A stretch of 64,000 nucleotides of DNA from Hyphomicrobium sp. D-2 (GTDB taxonomy: Bacteria > Pseudomonadota > Alphaproteobacteria > Rhizobiales > Hyphomicrobiaceae), in assembly GCF_029872155.1 (NCBI RefSeq), contig NZ_JARXLA010000008.1:2501-66500 (forward strand), in the 5' to 3' direction. Shown here in pieces: positions 55,654-64,000 of this stretch; the stretch's first letter is position 1; each line of letters begins with the position of its first letter. A program made the position numbers and the translations under genes. Below the pieces are notes generated by a model. The model was not told the origin of the DNA. It ran no database searches and saw only the letters and a list, made by a program, of their open reading frames with translations.

Positions 55654-57246
55654 TCAATTGCCCGGCATGGTGTTGAAGCGGGCCTTCTGCTCGTCGCTCA
55701 GCGAGTCATAGAAGCCAGACAGCGCGGGCCGCACTTCGTTCATCGCCGTGACGGTTGCCTTGAGACGCTTGCCCATCGCGTCGAGACGCGCTTCCGTTGT
55801 GGCTGGAACCTGCGCCGGGCAAGTCTCCTGAAGCATCGCTGCCGCCTTGGCCGAAACCGCATCCAGCTTGTCGAGCGCCGCCTTCTGCGCGTCGTTTGGA
55901 TCAACCGTTGCGATGATCTCCTGCGTCGGCACGTTCACGAACGCTTCGTTCTGGTTGGAGCACAGCGCAGCCGGGCTGGCCGCCTTGTCACCGCCCAGAG
56001 CATCAAGCGCCTGACGCTGTTCGGCTGTCAGCGAAGCATCGAAGCGTGCCAACGGACCGCGCACCAGATCGATGCCCTGCACCATCGCATCGAGACGCTT
56101 TTGCAGCGCATCAAGGCGGCCGACCGGAGTCAACGGTGGCGACTTCGGGCATGAATTGCCCAGCACGTTGCCGGCCTGATCAGATGCCGCTTCCAGCGCC
56201 TTCAGGTCTGCAAGCTGCGCACCGGTGGGCTTCACGCTCGACTTGATCTGCGCAATCGGCAGGCCCGATACACCCGGGGCAAAGCCGCTGCACGTCGACA
56301 GATCAGCGCTCTGGCTTGGAGCTACGTTGCTGTTGTCGTTGCTGTCACCGCCATCAGCTGCAACCGATGAGCCCGCTCCCGAGGCATCCGAAGCATCGCT
56401 CGGCGCGGCCGCCGCACTGTTTGACGGGCCGGCGCTGTAGATGTCCTGATGCGAAGATTGCGCATAGGTGTAGCTGCTATCGGTGTTGGTCCAGGCCGTT
56501 GCACCATAACCGCCGCTCGGCCAGGCATAGGCGCCATTCGGCCAGAACAGACCGCCCATGATGTAGTCGACGTTGTAGTTCCAGAACGGCGCCGTTGCAG
56601 CGTATGGCCACCACGCGAACGACCACATGTCACCCAGCGCAAACGGCCAGAATACCGGGCCAGCCCACCCCCAACGGCAGTTGAAGCAGTTGAAGTTGCG
56701 CGCGTTCCAATGGTTGTTCCAGAAGCCATTGTGATCCCAGCGGCCCCAGTTCACCGGACGGTTCCAGTTGTTCCAGTGATGGTTCAGATCATCCCGGTGC
56801 GCCAGATCGCGGTTCAGATCGTGCCGGTCTAGGGCGCGGTCTGCGGCGTGGTCATCGGGACGATGGTCACCGATGTGGTCGGCCGGACGGTGATCGCCTG
56901 CATGGTCATCCGGCCGATGATGGTCATGGTCCGGGCGATGGTCGTCCGCGCGGTGCTGGTCACGGTCGCGAACATCGCGCCGATCATCCCGTGCATGGTC
57001 GCTGTCGATGTCGCGATGCTCCATGCGCGGAGCGGAGTGCATTTCCGGCCGGAACTCCGGATGAAACTCGGGACGGAAACCGCCGCCCATGCGGCCAAAG
57101 TCGGCCCGGCCGCCGAAATGGCCGCCACCGCCAAACCCACCAAAATGGCCTCCGCCACCGAAACCGCGCGCCTGTGAATCGGTCGCCGTTACCAGCGCGC
57201 CCACGGAAATGCTTGCCGCCAGCGCAATAATTGAGCCGCGAACCAT
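55654..57246 (-). CDS. LTXXQ-motif (Spy/CpxP-like) periplasmic protein with Gly/His/Asp-rich N-terminal region
   Basis: Protein of 530 residues with a signal peptide (IIALAASISVGALVTATDSQA). Residues about 28-75 are GGGGHFGG-like repeats; about 85-165 are built of HRPDDH-type repeats rich in His, Asp and Arg that could bind metal ions. A Trp/Asn-rich section follows (NNHWNARNFNCFNCRWGW). The C-terminal third has two LTXXQ-like helical repeats: FDASLTAEQRQALDALGG and YDSLSDEQKARFNTMP. Such domains occur in the envelope-stress chaperones Spy and CpxP. A chaperone or metal-sensing role is inference. Confidence 0.8.
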   Translation of the reverse strand: MVRGSIIALAASISVGALVTATDSQARGFGGGGHFGGFGGGGHFGGRADFGRMGGGFRPEFHPEFRPEMHSAPRMEHRDIDSDHARDDRRDVRDRDQHRADDHRPDHDHHRPDDHAGDHRPADHIGDHRPDDHAADRALDRHDLNRDLAHRDDLNHHWNNWNRPVNWGRWDHNGFWNNHWNARNFNCFNCRWGWAGPVFWPFALGDMWSFAWWPYAATAPFWNYNVDYIMGGLFWPNGAYAWPSGGYGATAWTNTDSSYTYAQSSHQDIYSAGPSNSAAAAPSDASDASGAGSSVAADGGDSNDNSNVAPSQSADLSTCSGFAPGVSGLPIAQIKSSVKPTGAQLADLKALEAASDQAGNVLGNSCPKSPPLTPVGRLDALQKRLDAMVQGIDLVRGPLARFDASLTAEQRQALDALGGDKAASPAALCSNQNEAFVNVPTQEIIATVDPNDAQKAALDKLDAVSAKAAAMLQETCPAQVPATTEARLDAMGKRLKATVTAMNEVRPALSGFYDSLSDEQKARFNTMPGN

Positions 57247-57499
57247 GAGTTCCCTCCGGGAAATAAGCTATTTTCAGGCCAGCGCCCGATAACGCATGGA
57301 TACACAGCAACTCGTAATGGGCCCCCAACGCCCGCAGGAACGTTGCAGGACGGCAAATAAAGCATTGAGAAGCGAGTTATCCGGGTATGTGACAGCGTCA
57401 TTTGCAATGGTGACGCTGCGGCACGATATGACGCTCCCTATCGGGCGCCGTGGCGGTTATTGATCGTGCCAACGCACTACGGACCGACAACAGGAAGTT

Positions 57500-58525
57500 A
57501 TGATGCAGCCAGACGACCTAAACACCACCGTCACCGTTCCGCCGGAGTGGGCACTTCTGAAAGCGGTATGGACCGCCTGGCCGGCCAACGCCGATGAGTG
57601 GAACGGGGATCTTGAGTCCCCCCGTCGCGACGTTGCGGAGCTGGTGCGTGCGCTCGCTGAGACAAACACCGTGCGCCTGCTGGTCAATGGCGTCGAGGCC
57701 GAAGCATCGGCGCGAGCTGTGCTGGGCGGCACGGCCGACATCATTCAGGCGCGGTATGGCGACATCTGGCTGCGCGATACCGGACCAATCTTTTCGCGTT
57801 CCGACATCGGCCCCGTCGCACTCCGCTTCGCCACCAACAGCTGGGGCGGCAAATACGACCTGCCCGATGACGCTACCGTGGGCGACGACATCGCGCGCAT
57901 CGCCGAAGCGCCGGTGCGCCGCTTCGACTTCGTGCTTGAAGGTGGTGCCGTCGATCATGATGGCGAGGGCACAATCCTCACCACGCGGCAGACACTGCTG
58001 AACCCGAACCGCAACGGCTGGTCCAAGGAGCAGGCGGAGGCCGCGTTGGCGCAAGCCTTCAACGCCCGCAAGGTGATCTGGATCGACGAGGGCCTGCACA
58101 ACGATCACACCGACGGCCACATCGACAACATCGCGCGCTTTGTTGGCCCCGGCCGCGTCGTGTGTCAGGCGCCGGCCGGCGATGACGATCCCAACCGCGA
58201 AACGCTGGATGCCATCGCTGCATCGCTGGAAGCTGCAACGGATGCATGCGGCCGCACGCTGGAAGTTACCCGCGTTCCGGGCGTCGGCCTCTATCGTAAC
58301 GCGCTCGGCGAAATCTCGCCCGCTTCGCACATGAACTTCATCATCGCCAACGGACTTGTCATCGTGCCGGTGTATGGAACCTCAACGCAGGAAGCGGCGC
58401 TTGAAGCTTTGCGGGGCGTGTTCCCCGACCACAAGGTAATCGGCGTATCCTCGAAGGGCTTGCTCGGTTGCGGCACCGCAGGCGGCGGCTCCTTCCACTG
58501 CATCACTCAGCAGGAACCACGATAA
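57500..58525 (+). CDS. aguA: Agmatine deiminase
   Basis: Converts agmatine to N-carbamoylputrescine; 341 residues of the Porphyromonas-type peptidylarginine deiminase fold. Features are WTAWPANADEWNGDLE, DIWLRDTGPIF, the histidine in NDHTDGHIDNIARFV and the nucleophilic cysteine in GGGSFHCITQQ near the end. It lies one base before aguB, so both steps of this putrescine route are coupled. Confidence 0.95.
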   Translation: MMQPDDLNTTVTVPPEWALLKAVWTAWPANADEWNGDLESPRRDVAELVRALAETNTVRLLVNGVEAEASARAVLGGTADIIQARYGDIWLRDTGPIFSRSDIGPVALRFATNSWGGKYDLPDDATVGDDIARIAEAPVRRFDFVLEGGAVDHDGEGTILTTRQTLLNPNRNGWSKEQAEAALAQAFNARKVIWIDEGLHNDHTDGHIDNIARFVGPGRVVCQAPAGDDDPNRETLDAIAASLEAATDACGRTLEVTRVPGVGLYRNALGEISPASHMNFIIANGLVIVPVYGTSTQEAALEALRGVFPDHKVIGVSSKGLLGCGTAGGGSFHCITQQEPR

Positions 58526-58526
58526 A

Positions 58527-59387
58527 ATGGCCAATCGCACCATCACCGTCGCCGCCGTCCAGACTCACTTCGGCAACGATGTCGCCGACAACATCGCGCG
58601 CACGGAAAAGTTCGTGCGTGCGGCAGCGGCTGAAGGCGCGCAGGTCGTGCTACCGCCTGAACTGTTTCAGGGCATCTACTTCTGCACACGGCAGAACCCG
58701 AAATGGTTCGAGACCGCGTTCGCAACGGAAGAGCATCCGTGCGTGATCGCGATGCGCAAGCTGGCCGCTGACCTCGTCATCGTGATCCCCGTGTCGTTCT
58801 TCGAGAAGGACGGCCCGCGCTATTACAACAGCATTGCCATTGCCGACACCGACGGAAGCATCCTCGGCGTCTATCGCAAGAGCCACATTCCTGATGGCCC
58901 CGGCTATCAGGAGAAGTATTACTTCCGGCCCGGCGACACTGGCTTCAAGGCCTGGAAAACGCGTGCGGGCAACATTGGCGTCGGCATCTGCTGGGATCAG
59001 TGGTTCCCGGAATGTGCGCGCGCGATGGCGCTGGCCGGCGCAGAAGTGCTGTTCTACCCAACCGCGATCGGCTCTGAGCCCTACGACACCAGCCTCGACA
59101 CGCACCTGCAGTGGCAGCGCGCGATGCAAGGCCATGCGGTTTCGAATGCCATTCCCATTGTGGCCGCCAACCGCATCGGGCTGGAAGAGAACGAGGGCGC
59201 GGAGCAGCGCTTCTACGGCCATTCGTTCATCGCCGACCATCGCGGCGAGATCGTTGCGGAGCTGGGGCGCGATACCGAAGGCGTGCTTGTGCACACGTTC
59301 GACCTCGATGAGATCCAGAGCTATCGCGCCGATTGGGGCTTCTTCCGTGATCGCCGCACCGAGCTCTATGAAAAAAGCATCATCTGA
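58527..59387 (+). CDS. aguB: N-carbamoylputrescine amidase
   Basis: Nitrilase-family enzyme of 286 residues that hydrolyses N-carbamoylputrescine to putrescine, CO2 and ammonia. The catalytic triad is visible: Glu in VLPPELFQGIYF, Lys in GVYRKSHIPDGPGYQEKYYF and Cys in GVGICWDQWFPECAR. The ATG follows the aguA stop after one base. A terminator ends the operon. Confidence 0.96.
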   Translation: MANRTITVAAVQTHFGNDVADNIARTEKFVRAAAAEGAQVVLPPELFQGIYFCTRQNPKWFETAFATEEHPCVIAMRKLAADLVIVIPVSFFEKDGPRYYNSIAIADTDGSILGVYRKSHIPDGPGYQEKYYFRPGDTGFKAWKTRAGNIGVGICWDQWFPECARAMALAGAEVLFYPTAIGSEPYDTSLDTHLQWQRAMQGHAVSNAIPIVAANRIGLEENEGAEQRFYGHSFIADHRGEIVAELGRDTEGVLVHTFDLDEIQSYRADWGFFRDRRTELYEKSII

Positions 59388-59413
59388 TCTGATGCACTCA
59401 CACGTCAGCACCA

Positions 59414-59446
59414 AAAAAATCGGGCCCATTCAGGGCCCGAAATTTT
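59414..59446 (+). terminator. Terminator of the aguA-aguB operon
   Basis: Stem TCGGGCCC/GGGCCCGA around ATTCA, preceded by an A run and followed by AATTTTGTG. It may work in both directions and lies between convergent aguB and glycerate kinase genes. Confidence 0.8.
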
Positions 59447-59503
59447 GTGTTCGATACTGTGTGTGCTCCGCCCACTTCCGCACGGAAGGCAGAAGACAAA
59501 GCA

Positions 59504-60655
59504 TCACTTCGCCATCTGCTGACCGATGGCGATGAGGCGCGCTGAACGCTCAGCCGCATTCTGAAGATTCTGGCGCGTCTTCTCGATCGCAGTATCCAGC
59601 GTCATCACGTTAGCCGTCGCCGCTTCAAGTCCGGCGATGCCATGCTCGAAAATTCCGCGCGCGTCATCTGACAGACCACCACCGATGGCAATCACGGGCA
59701 CGCCATGCTTGCCGGCTGCGTTTGCAACGCCCGATGGCGTCTTGCCGAACGCTGTCTGGAAATCGACGCGGCCTTCGCCCGTGAACGCCAGCGAAGCGCC
59801 TTTCATGTGCTGCTCAAGACGCGTCGCCGCGACTACAAGTTCTACACCGCGCTTCAGCGTTGCGTTGGTGAACGCCATCAGCCCCGCACCGATGCCGCCG
59901 CCTGCACCCGCGCCAGCGCGGTCAGCCACGTCAACACCAACGGAACGCTTGATGACATTGGCGAAGTGCTGAAGATTGCCGTCGAGCTGCTCCACCATTT
60001 CCGGCGTAGCACCCTTCTGCGGTCCGTAAACGCGCGAAGCCCCGGTCTCGCCACACAGCGGATTGGTGACGTCGCACGCAACGTTGATGCGAACCTTCGC
60101 CAGCCCCGGATTGATGGTGGACATGTCCACCGCCTGGATCTTGTCGAGGTCACCGCCCGCGATCAGGTCCGGAATGATTGTGCCGCCGAAGTTGACGAAG
60201 CGAACACCCAGCGCCTGCGCGAGGCCCGCGCCACCATCGTTGGTGGCCGACCCGCCAATGCCGAGAATGATCTCGTCCACGCCGCGGTCGATTGCATCCG
60301 CAATCAGCTGCCCGGTGCCGAACGTCGTGGCCTTCAGAGGGTCGCGCTGGTCGCGCGGCACCAGCGGCAAACCGGAAGCCTCTGCCATTTCGATGACAGC
60401 CGTCTTGCCGTTGCCCAGCAAGCCATAGGACGCCAGCACCGGCGCCCCCAGCGGACCGCACACCTCAACCTTGACGATCTCGCCGCCCGTCGCATCGACG
60501 AGCGACTGAACCGTGCCTTCGCCGCCATCGGCCATCGGCACCTTCACATAGGTTGCGTCCGGCCAGACCCTCTTGAGACCGGCTTCGATCTCGCTCGCCA
60601 CTTCAAGCGAGGAAAGGCTTTCTTTGAAGGAATCCGGGGCAATGACGATCTTCAT
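59504..60655 (-). CDS. glxK: Glycerate 2-kinase (GlxK/GarK type)
   Basis: Phosphorylates D-glycerate to 2-phosphoglycerate; 383 residues. The ATG at 60655 is chosen because the conserved start KIVIAPDSFKESLSSLEVA follows it and AGAAGAAG lies upstream; longer in-frame starts add an atypical leader. Other features: VPMADGGEGTVQSLVDAT, GIGGSATNDGGAGLAQALG and FTGEGRVDFQTAFGKTPSGV. It could complete a glycerate route with the reductase at 49 kb. An operator-like palindrome lies about 150 bases upstream. Confidence 0.93.
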   Translation of the reverse strand: MKIVIAPDSFKESLSSLEVASEIEAGLKRVWPDATYVKVPMADGGEGTVQSLVDATGGEIVKVEVCGPLGAPVLASYGLLGNGKTAVIEMAEASGLPLVPRDQRDPLKATTFGTGQLIADAIDRGVDEIILGIGGSATNDGGAGLAQALGVRFVNFGGTIIPDLIAGGDLDKIQAVDMSTINPGLAKVRINVACDVTNPLCGETGASRVYGPQKGATPEMVEQLDGNLQHFANVIKRSVGVDVADRAGAGAGGGIGAGLMAFTNATLKRGVELVVAATRLEQHMKGASLAFTGEGRVDFQTAFGKTPSGVANAAGKHGVPVIAIGGGLSDDARGIFEHGIAGLEAATANVMTLDTAIEKTRQNLQNAAERSARLIAIGQQMAK

Positions 60656-60801
60656 ATGGCACTTCTTCTGACGGACGCTCGCGCGCCAACGGCTAATGGG
60701 CGAGAGGGTGTGGTGGGAAGCCCGCACTGTGTCGCGCGGCTGCTTAAAGTTGCTTTCTTCCAGCACCCGGGCTGGGCGCCATCATGGCACATAGTTAAGG
60801 C

Positions 60802-60818
60802 GAACAAATTGATTGTTC
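60802..60818. promoter_or_regulatory. Operator-like palindrome between glxK and a small gene
   Basis: GAACAA-ATTGA-TTGTTC is a perfect 6-bp inverted repeat with a 5-base spacer. It lies in the divergent region upstream of glxK and of the small gene at 60960. The regulator is unknown. Confidence 0.45.
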
Positions 60819-60959
60819 AGTCCTGGGTAAACTGCAAGCAGGAATGTCATGCGTTACAGCCAAGGCCGGCAGCATCCGCCGCAGGCGCCTGCAAGTTTCT
60901 CTCAGTTTATCAAGTCGTCGTACAATCCGCCCAGCCCAGTTCGCAACAAGGATACAACC

Positions 60960-61199
60960 GTGGCCAATTTTACCGTACGTCAAGGCTGCCGCTACCGTGC
61001 CACCCTCAGCCTAGGGATGCTGGAAAGCCTCGCCAGCAACGCCATGATCGCCTCGAAACTGGAGGCTGCCGGCTTTTCCGAAGTGACCGTAGAGGGGCAA
61101 GGCTCCGTCCGTAACGCCACTGCCCTTTGGCCCAATGGCGATACCAGCGCCGCAATGCCAAAACAGGTTACGTCCGTAGAACAAATCGATGCGGTTTGA
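60960..61199 (+). CDS. Small conserved-looking hypothetical protein
   Basis: Protein of 79 residues from a GTG at 60960 that has AAGGA ten bases upstream. It begins VANFTVRQGCRYRATLSLGML and contains SKLEAAGFSEVTVEGQG and ALWPNGDTSAAMP. The pattern of a short alpha/beta protein with an AGF-V-V strand is plausible, and no membrane segment or signal is seen. No family is recognised. An ATG further upstream would add 37 atypical residues. Confidence 0.55.
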   Translation: MANFTVRQGCRYRATLSLGMLESLASNAMIASKLEAAGFSEVTVEGQGSVRNATALWPNGDTSAAMPKQVTSVEQIDAV

Positions 61200-61510
61200 A
61201 GCCATAGGTTGTGCGCGACATAATGGTACAAAATGCTGACGCCGCAAATTGTCTGCGCCAGATTAACCATCGGCTAATCGATATTTTGCATTGAATTGCA
61301 ACAATATAAATGTGGATCAACTCCCCGCACCCCGATATGTTTGTCCTGCAACGTTCGGCTGATACGAGACTTGCCATTTGAAACAAAACGGGCACATTCT
61401 ACAACCTTAGAGAGCAAGCGCGGCGCACGCTAGGGTGCAGGCTTTAACAGTGTGTGTGGGCTGACGGTCGCAAACAGCTTATATTTGCCTGCTGGCGAAG
61501 GGAGGGCACG
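61200..61510. other. Intergenic region before the NTF2-like gene
   Basis: About 310 bases, somewhat AT-richer around 61280-61320, without a credible gene. A strong GGGAGGG ribosome site lies at its end before the ATG at 61511. No definite promoter boxes or hairpins were recognised. Confidence 0.45.
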
Positions 61511-61960
61511 ATGCTGGATACCTATCAGGCCAGGCTAACATTGTATGCGGCACACGCTGCCTGGAGTGAGGGCGATATAGAAGGCGTCCTCAACTGCTAC
61601 ACCGACGACCTCATCTACTATTCTAACGCCAGCAGCACCGGCGATACCCCTTTGATCATCAATGGACGCGAAAATTTCCGGCATATGCTCGAACGGATCA
61701 GCGGAGCCGCCGAAAGCATGTCCGTCGTCGATTTTTTCCGCTTTGGCGATGACAACATCGGACGAGCCACCATCCAGGGCTTCATCAAGCACCGCGTCAC
61801 GCGGCACACGCTGACCGGCACTTTCCGCCAGGAAGTTACCTACCGGGGCAACAAGATCGCCCACATGCGCGAATACCACGATGCCGCTCGGATGCGGACG
61901 TTCTGGCACATCGTTTCGCAGGATGAGATCATCGACCGCGTACTGATGTCCGCCTGCTGA
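61511..61960 (+). CDS. Nuclear transport factor 2 / SnoaL-like family protein
   Basis: Protein of 149 residues with the cone-shaped NTF2-like pattern: LYAAHAAWSEGDIEGVLNCY, then TDDLIYYSNAS, GRENFRHMLERI, and the closing strands TGTFRQEVTYRGNKIAHMRE. The ATG at 61511 follows GGGAGGG. The family includes isomerases, cyclases and proteins of unknown role; neither ligand nor reaction can be told. Confidence 0.78.
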   Translation: MLDTYQARLTLYAAHAAWSEGDIEGVLNCYTDDLIYYSNASSTGDTPLIINGRENFRHMLERISGAAESMSVVDFFRFGDDNIGRATIQGFIKHRVTRHTLTGTFRQEVTYRGNKIAHMREYHDAARMRTFWHIVSQDEIIDRVLMSAC

Positions 61961-62161
61961 TACTCCTTCTCGGTCACCGGACCGGGGCTCCAGCAACACA
62001 GATGTGAGAACCAGCGCCGACGCCCTGAGATATCAAGCGCGCGCCAACCAATTTCCAACTGAAGCAACAGACAAAAAAGCGAAAGGTCCCGTACGAGACG
62101 AGGCCTTTGCCGAATTCAGAAAGCGCGGGCAAAAATCCCCCGCCGCTTTTTGTTTTTTGCG

Positions 62162-62200
62162 TGGTCAGTTCTGAAGCCGTTAGATCTTCAAAACTGACCA
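62162..62200. repeat. Long imperfect hairpin
   Basis: TGGTCAGTTCTGAAG (62162-62176) pairs with CTTCAAAACTGACCA (62186-62200) with one mismatch in 15 and a 9-base loop. T-rich DNA precedes it. It may terminate transcription on one strand or be part of an adjacent repeat element. Confidence 0.6.
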
Positions 62201-62214
62201 GCAAAAGCAATCAT

Positions 62215-62324
62215 GCACTAGAGCCATTCAGCGTTTTGTTGAATCGCGGAAAGACTCTAGCCGTTTGTTTTTCGTGCTTCTTACCGGAAAACCGGTTCCC
62301 ACTTTTCCGGAAGCACTCTAGCCG
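62215..62324. repeat. Rhizobial-type intergenic palindromic repeat (RIME/REP-like)
   Basis: On the reverse strand the unit reads CTAGAGTGCTTCCGGAAAAG, then GTGGGAACCGGTTTTCCGG, an adenine-rich stretch, and ends in CTCTAG. Stems include GTGCTT/AAGCAC and CCGGAAAA/TTTTCCGG (62274-62316), and the motif CTCTAGCCG recurs at 62265 and 62316. Similar elements are scattered in intergenic DNA of Hyphomicrobiales. It borders the pnp stop and may shape the mRNA 3' end. Confidence 0.7.
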
Positions 62325-64000
62325 TTATCGCGACGCGGACGACGGTCGCGACCACCACCGCCTTCACGGTCGCGGCGCGGCGGACGCGTAGCGGACATCT
62401 CCGGCTCCGGCTCTTCGCCCTCAGCGCGCGGAATTTCCTGGCCCGTGGTCTGATCGATGATCTTCATCGACAGGCGGGTCTTGCCGCGCTCATCGAAGCC
62501 GAGCAGCTTCACGTAGACTTCCTGGCCTTCCTTCACCACTTCGCCGACAGTCTCCGGACGACCCTGAGACAGCTGCGAAATGTGAACCAGACCGTCCTTT
62601 GCGCCGAAGAAGTTCACGAAGGCGCCGAAGTCCATGATCTTGACGACCTTGCCCTTGTAGATCGTGCCGACTTCCGGCTCCGAAGCGATCTCCTTGATGC
62701 GCTTCAGTGCTGCCTCGATCGATTCACGCTTCGACGCAGCCACCTTCACCGTGCCGTCGTCTTCGATGTCGATCTTGGCGCCGGATTCAGCAACGATCTC
62801 GCGGATCACAGAACCGCCCGAACCGATCACTTCACGGATCTTGTCGGTCGGGATCTTGATGGTTTCGATGCGCGGAGCATGCTCGCCCAGTTCGGTGCGG
62901 GCGGTGCCCAGTGCCTTGCCCATCTCACCAAGAATGTGCATGCGGCCATCGCGCGCCTGATCGAGCGCAACACGCATGATCTCTTCGGTGATGCCGGTGA
63001 TCTTGATGTCCATCTGCAGCGCAGTGATACCGTTTTCGGTACCGGCTACCTTGAAGTCCATGTCGCCGAGGTGATCCTCATCGCCAAGGATGTCGGACAG
63101 AACCGCGAAGTCCTCGCCTTCCTTGATGAGGCCCATGGCGATGCCAGCCACCGGCGACTTCATCGGAACGCCCGCGTCCATCAGAGCCAGCGACGTGCCG
63201 CAAACCGTGGCCATCGATGACGAACCGTTAGACTCGGTGATCTCCGAAACGACGCGGATCGTGTACGGGAATGCTTCCTGCTCCGGCATGGCCGGATGGA
63301 TGGCGCGCCAGGCAAGCTTGCCGTGACCAATCTCGCGACGGCCCGGCGAACCCATGCGGCCGGTCTCACCCACCGAGTAGGGAGGGAAGTTATAGTGCAG
63401 CATGAAGCGCTCTTTGCGGGTGCCTTCAAGCGCATCGATGAACTGCTCGTCTTCGCCGGTGCCGAGGGTGGCGACAACCAGTGCCTGCGTCTCACCACGC
63501 GTGAACAGCGCCGAACCGTGCGTGCGCGGAAGAACATGCACATCCGAAACGATCGGACGCACGGTCTTCAGATCGCGGCCGTCGATGCGGCGCCCGGTCT
63601 TCACGATGTCGCCGCGCACGATCTCGCTTTCCAGCGCCTTGAACGTGTCGGACAGCAGCACCTGCTCATTCGGATCGTCGGGGATCTCGATGCCAGCCTT
63701 GACCTTGGCCTTAGCCTCAGCCTTCAGCTCGTAACGCTTCTGCTTCTCCTTGGTGGAGAACGCGGCGCGCAGATCGGCCTCGGCCAGCTCGCGCACCTTC
63801 GCAGCATACTTCTGCGAGTCCGGAAGCTTGATATCCCACGGCTCTTTCGCGGCCTTTTCGGCCAGCTTGATGATCGCCTGGATAACCGGCTGGAAGTGGT
63901 TGTGGCCGAACATCACCGCTTCAAGCATCTGCTTCTCGGAAAGCTCCTTGGCTTCCGATTCAACCATCATCACGGCGTCATGGGTGCCGGCGATGACGAG
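62318..64000 (-). CDS. pnp: Polyribonucleotide nucleotidyltransferase (PNPase), 5' part beyond the window
   Basis: Phosphorolytic 3'-5' exoribonuclease of the RNA degradosome. The reading frame runs through the right edge ([21 protein letters not shown]), so the first ~150 residues of the ~700-residue protein are missing. Seen here: the second RNase PH domain ([41 protein letters not shown]), the KH domain ([20 protein letters not shown]) and the S1 domain ([20 protein letters not shown]), ending in an Arg/Gly-rich tail. rpsO would be expected upstream, outside the window. Confidence 0.96.
   Translation of the reverse strand, partial: LVIAGTHDAVMMVESEAKELSEKQMLEAVMFGHNHFQPVIQAIIKLAEKAAKEPWDIKLPDSQKYAAKVRELAEADLRAAFSTKEKQKRYELKAEAKAKVKAGIEIPDDPNEQVLLSDTFKALESEIVRGDIVKTGRRIDGRDLKTVRPIVSDVHVLPRTHGSALFTRGETQALVVATLGTGEDEQFIDALEGTRKERFMLHYNFPPYSVGETGRMGSPGRREIGHGKLAWRAIHPAMPEQEAFPYTIRVVSEITESNGSSSMATVCGTSLALMDAGVPMKSPVAGIAMGLIKEGEDFAVLSDILGDEDHLGDMDFKVAGTENGITALQMDIKITGITEEIMRVALDQARDGRMHILGEMGKALGTARTELGEHAPRIETIKIPTDKIREVIGSGGSVIREIVAESGAKIDIEDDGTVKVAASKRESIEAALKRIKEIASEPEVGTIYKGKVVKIMDFGAFVNFFGAKDGLVHISQLSQGRPETVGEVVKEGQEVYVKLLGFDERGKTRLSMKIIDQTTGQEIPRAEGEEPEPEMSATRPPRRDREGGGGRDRRPRRDNG

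Noticed and set aside
59705-61114. Long forward open frame opposite glxK
   Set aside because: Overlaps the kinase gene on the other strand and resembles no protein; codon pattern follows the antisense gene.

Overview
The window is chromosomal DNA from an alphaproteobacterium, most likely of the order Hyphomicrobiales (Rhizobiales) in the broad sense. Supporting signs are the irr-fabA-fabB-fabI cluster, the DUF4167-prmC-prfA-ptsP-lysC/ubiG neighbourhood, a DUF4189 protein, a DUF4212/symporter pair, a tRNA-His with A73 and no encoded G-1, and a rhizobial-type palindromic repeat next to pnp. Base composition is GC-rich and even, apart from an AT-rich stretch before the encapsulin gene. No rRNA operon, CRISPR array, prophage or transposase was seen.

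Layout. 0-7 kb: M23 peptidase, structured repeats, a small ATPase, clpB, a MOSC protein. 7-17 kb: DUF4167 protein, prmC, prfA, a RodZ-like protein, ptsP, lysC, ubiG, small envelope or stress proteins. 17-24 kb: opgD-like glucan protein, MFS exporter, btuB under a cobalamin riboswitch, tRNA-His. 24-30 kb: phasin, sensor kinase, an iron ABC transporter (fbpA, a cysteine-rich protein, fbpB) with an Irr-box-like palindrome upstream. 30-38 kb: AstE-type hydrolase, AsmA-like protein, and a reverse-strand DUF4212/symporter/glpD group. 38.5-48 kb: coaBC-dut, then sulfur genes: cysK, a Family 2A encapsulin shell gene overlapping its cysteine desulfurase cargo gene, MgtC, a broken sulfate-binding protein gene, and a ThiF/MoeB-type enzyme. 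49-55 kb: D-glycerate dehydrogenase, SH3 protein, irr, fabA, fabB, a broken fabI, murI. 55-64 kb: LTXXQ protein, aguA-aguB, glycerate kinase, small proteins, a palindromic repeat and the 3' part of pnp.

The main system is the encapsulin locus at 41.98-45.05 kb. The shell protein resembles cyanobacterial SrpI and mycobacterial MMP-I. The enzyme behind it is a SufS-type desulfurase with a ~305-residue Pro/Ala-rich leader carrying a duplicated SAHVFA motif, expected to be the shell-docking segment. CysK lies just upstream, which fits a cysteine/sulfur storage compartment.

The second unusual observation is that two genes, a sulfate-binding protein (46.1-47.1 kb) and fabI (53.75-54.64 kb), are each broken by many scattered, almost exclusively single-base insertions, while all their neighbours are intact. 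A local sequencing or assembly artefact is the simplest explanation, but the pattern should be checked because fabI is normally essential.
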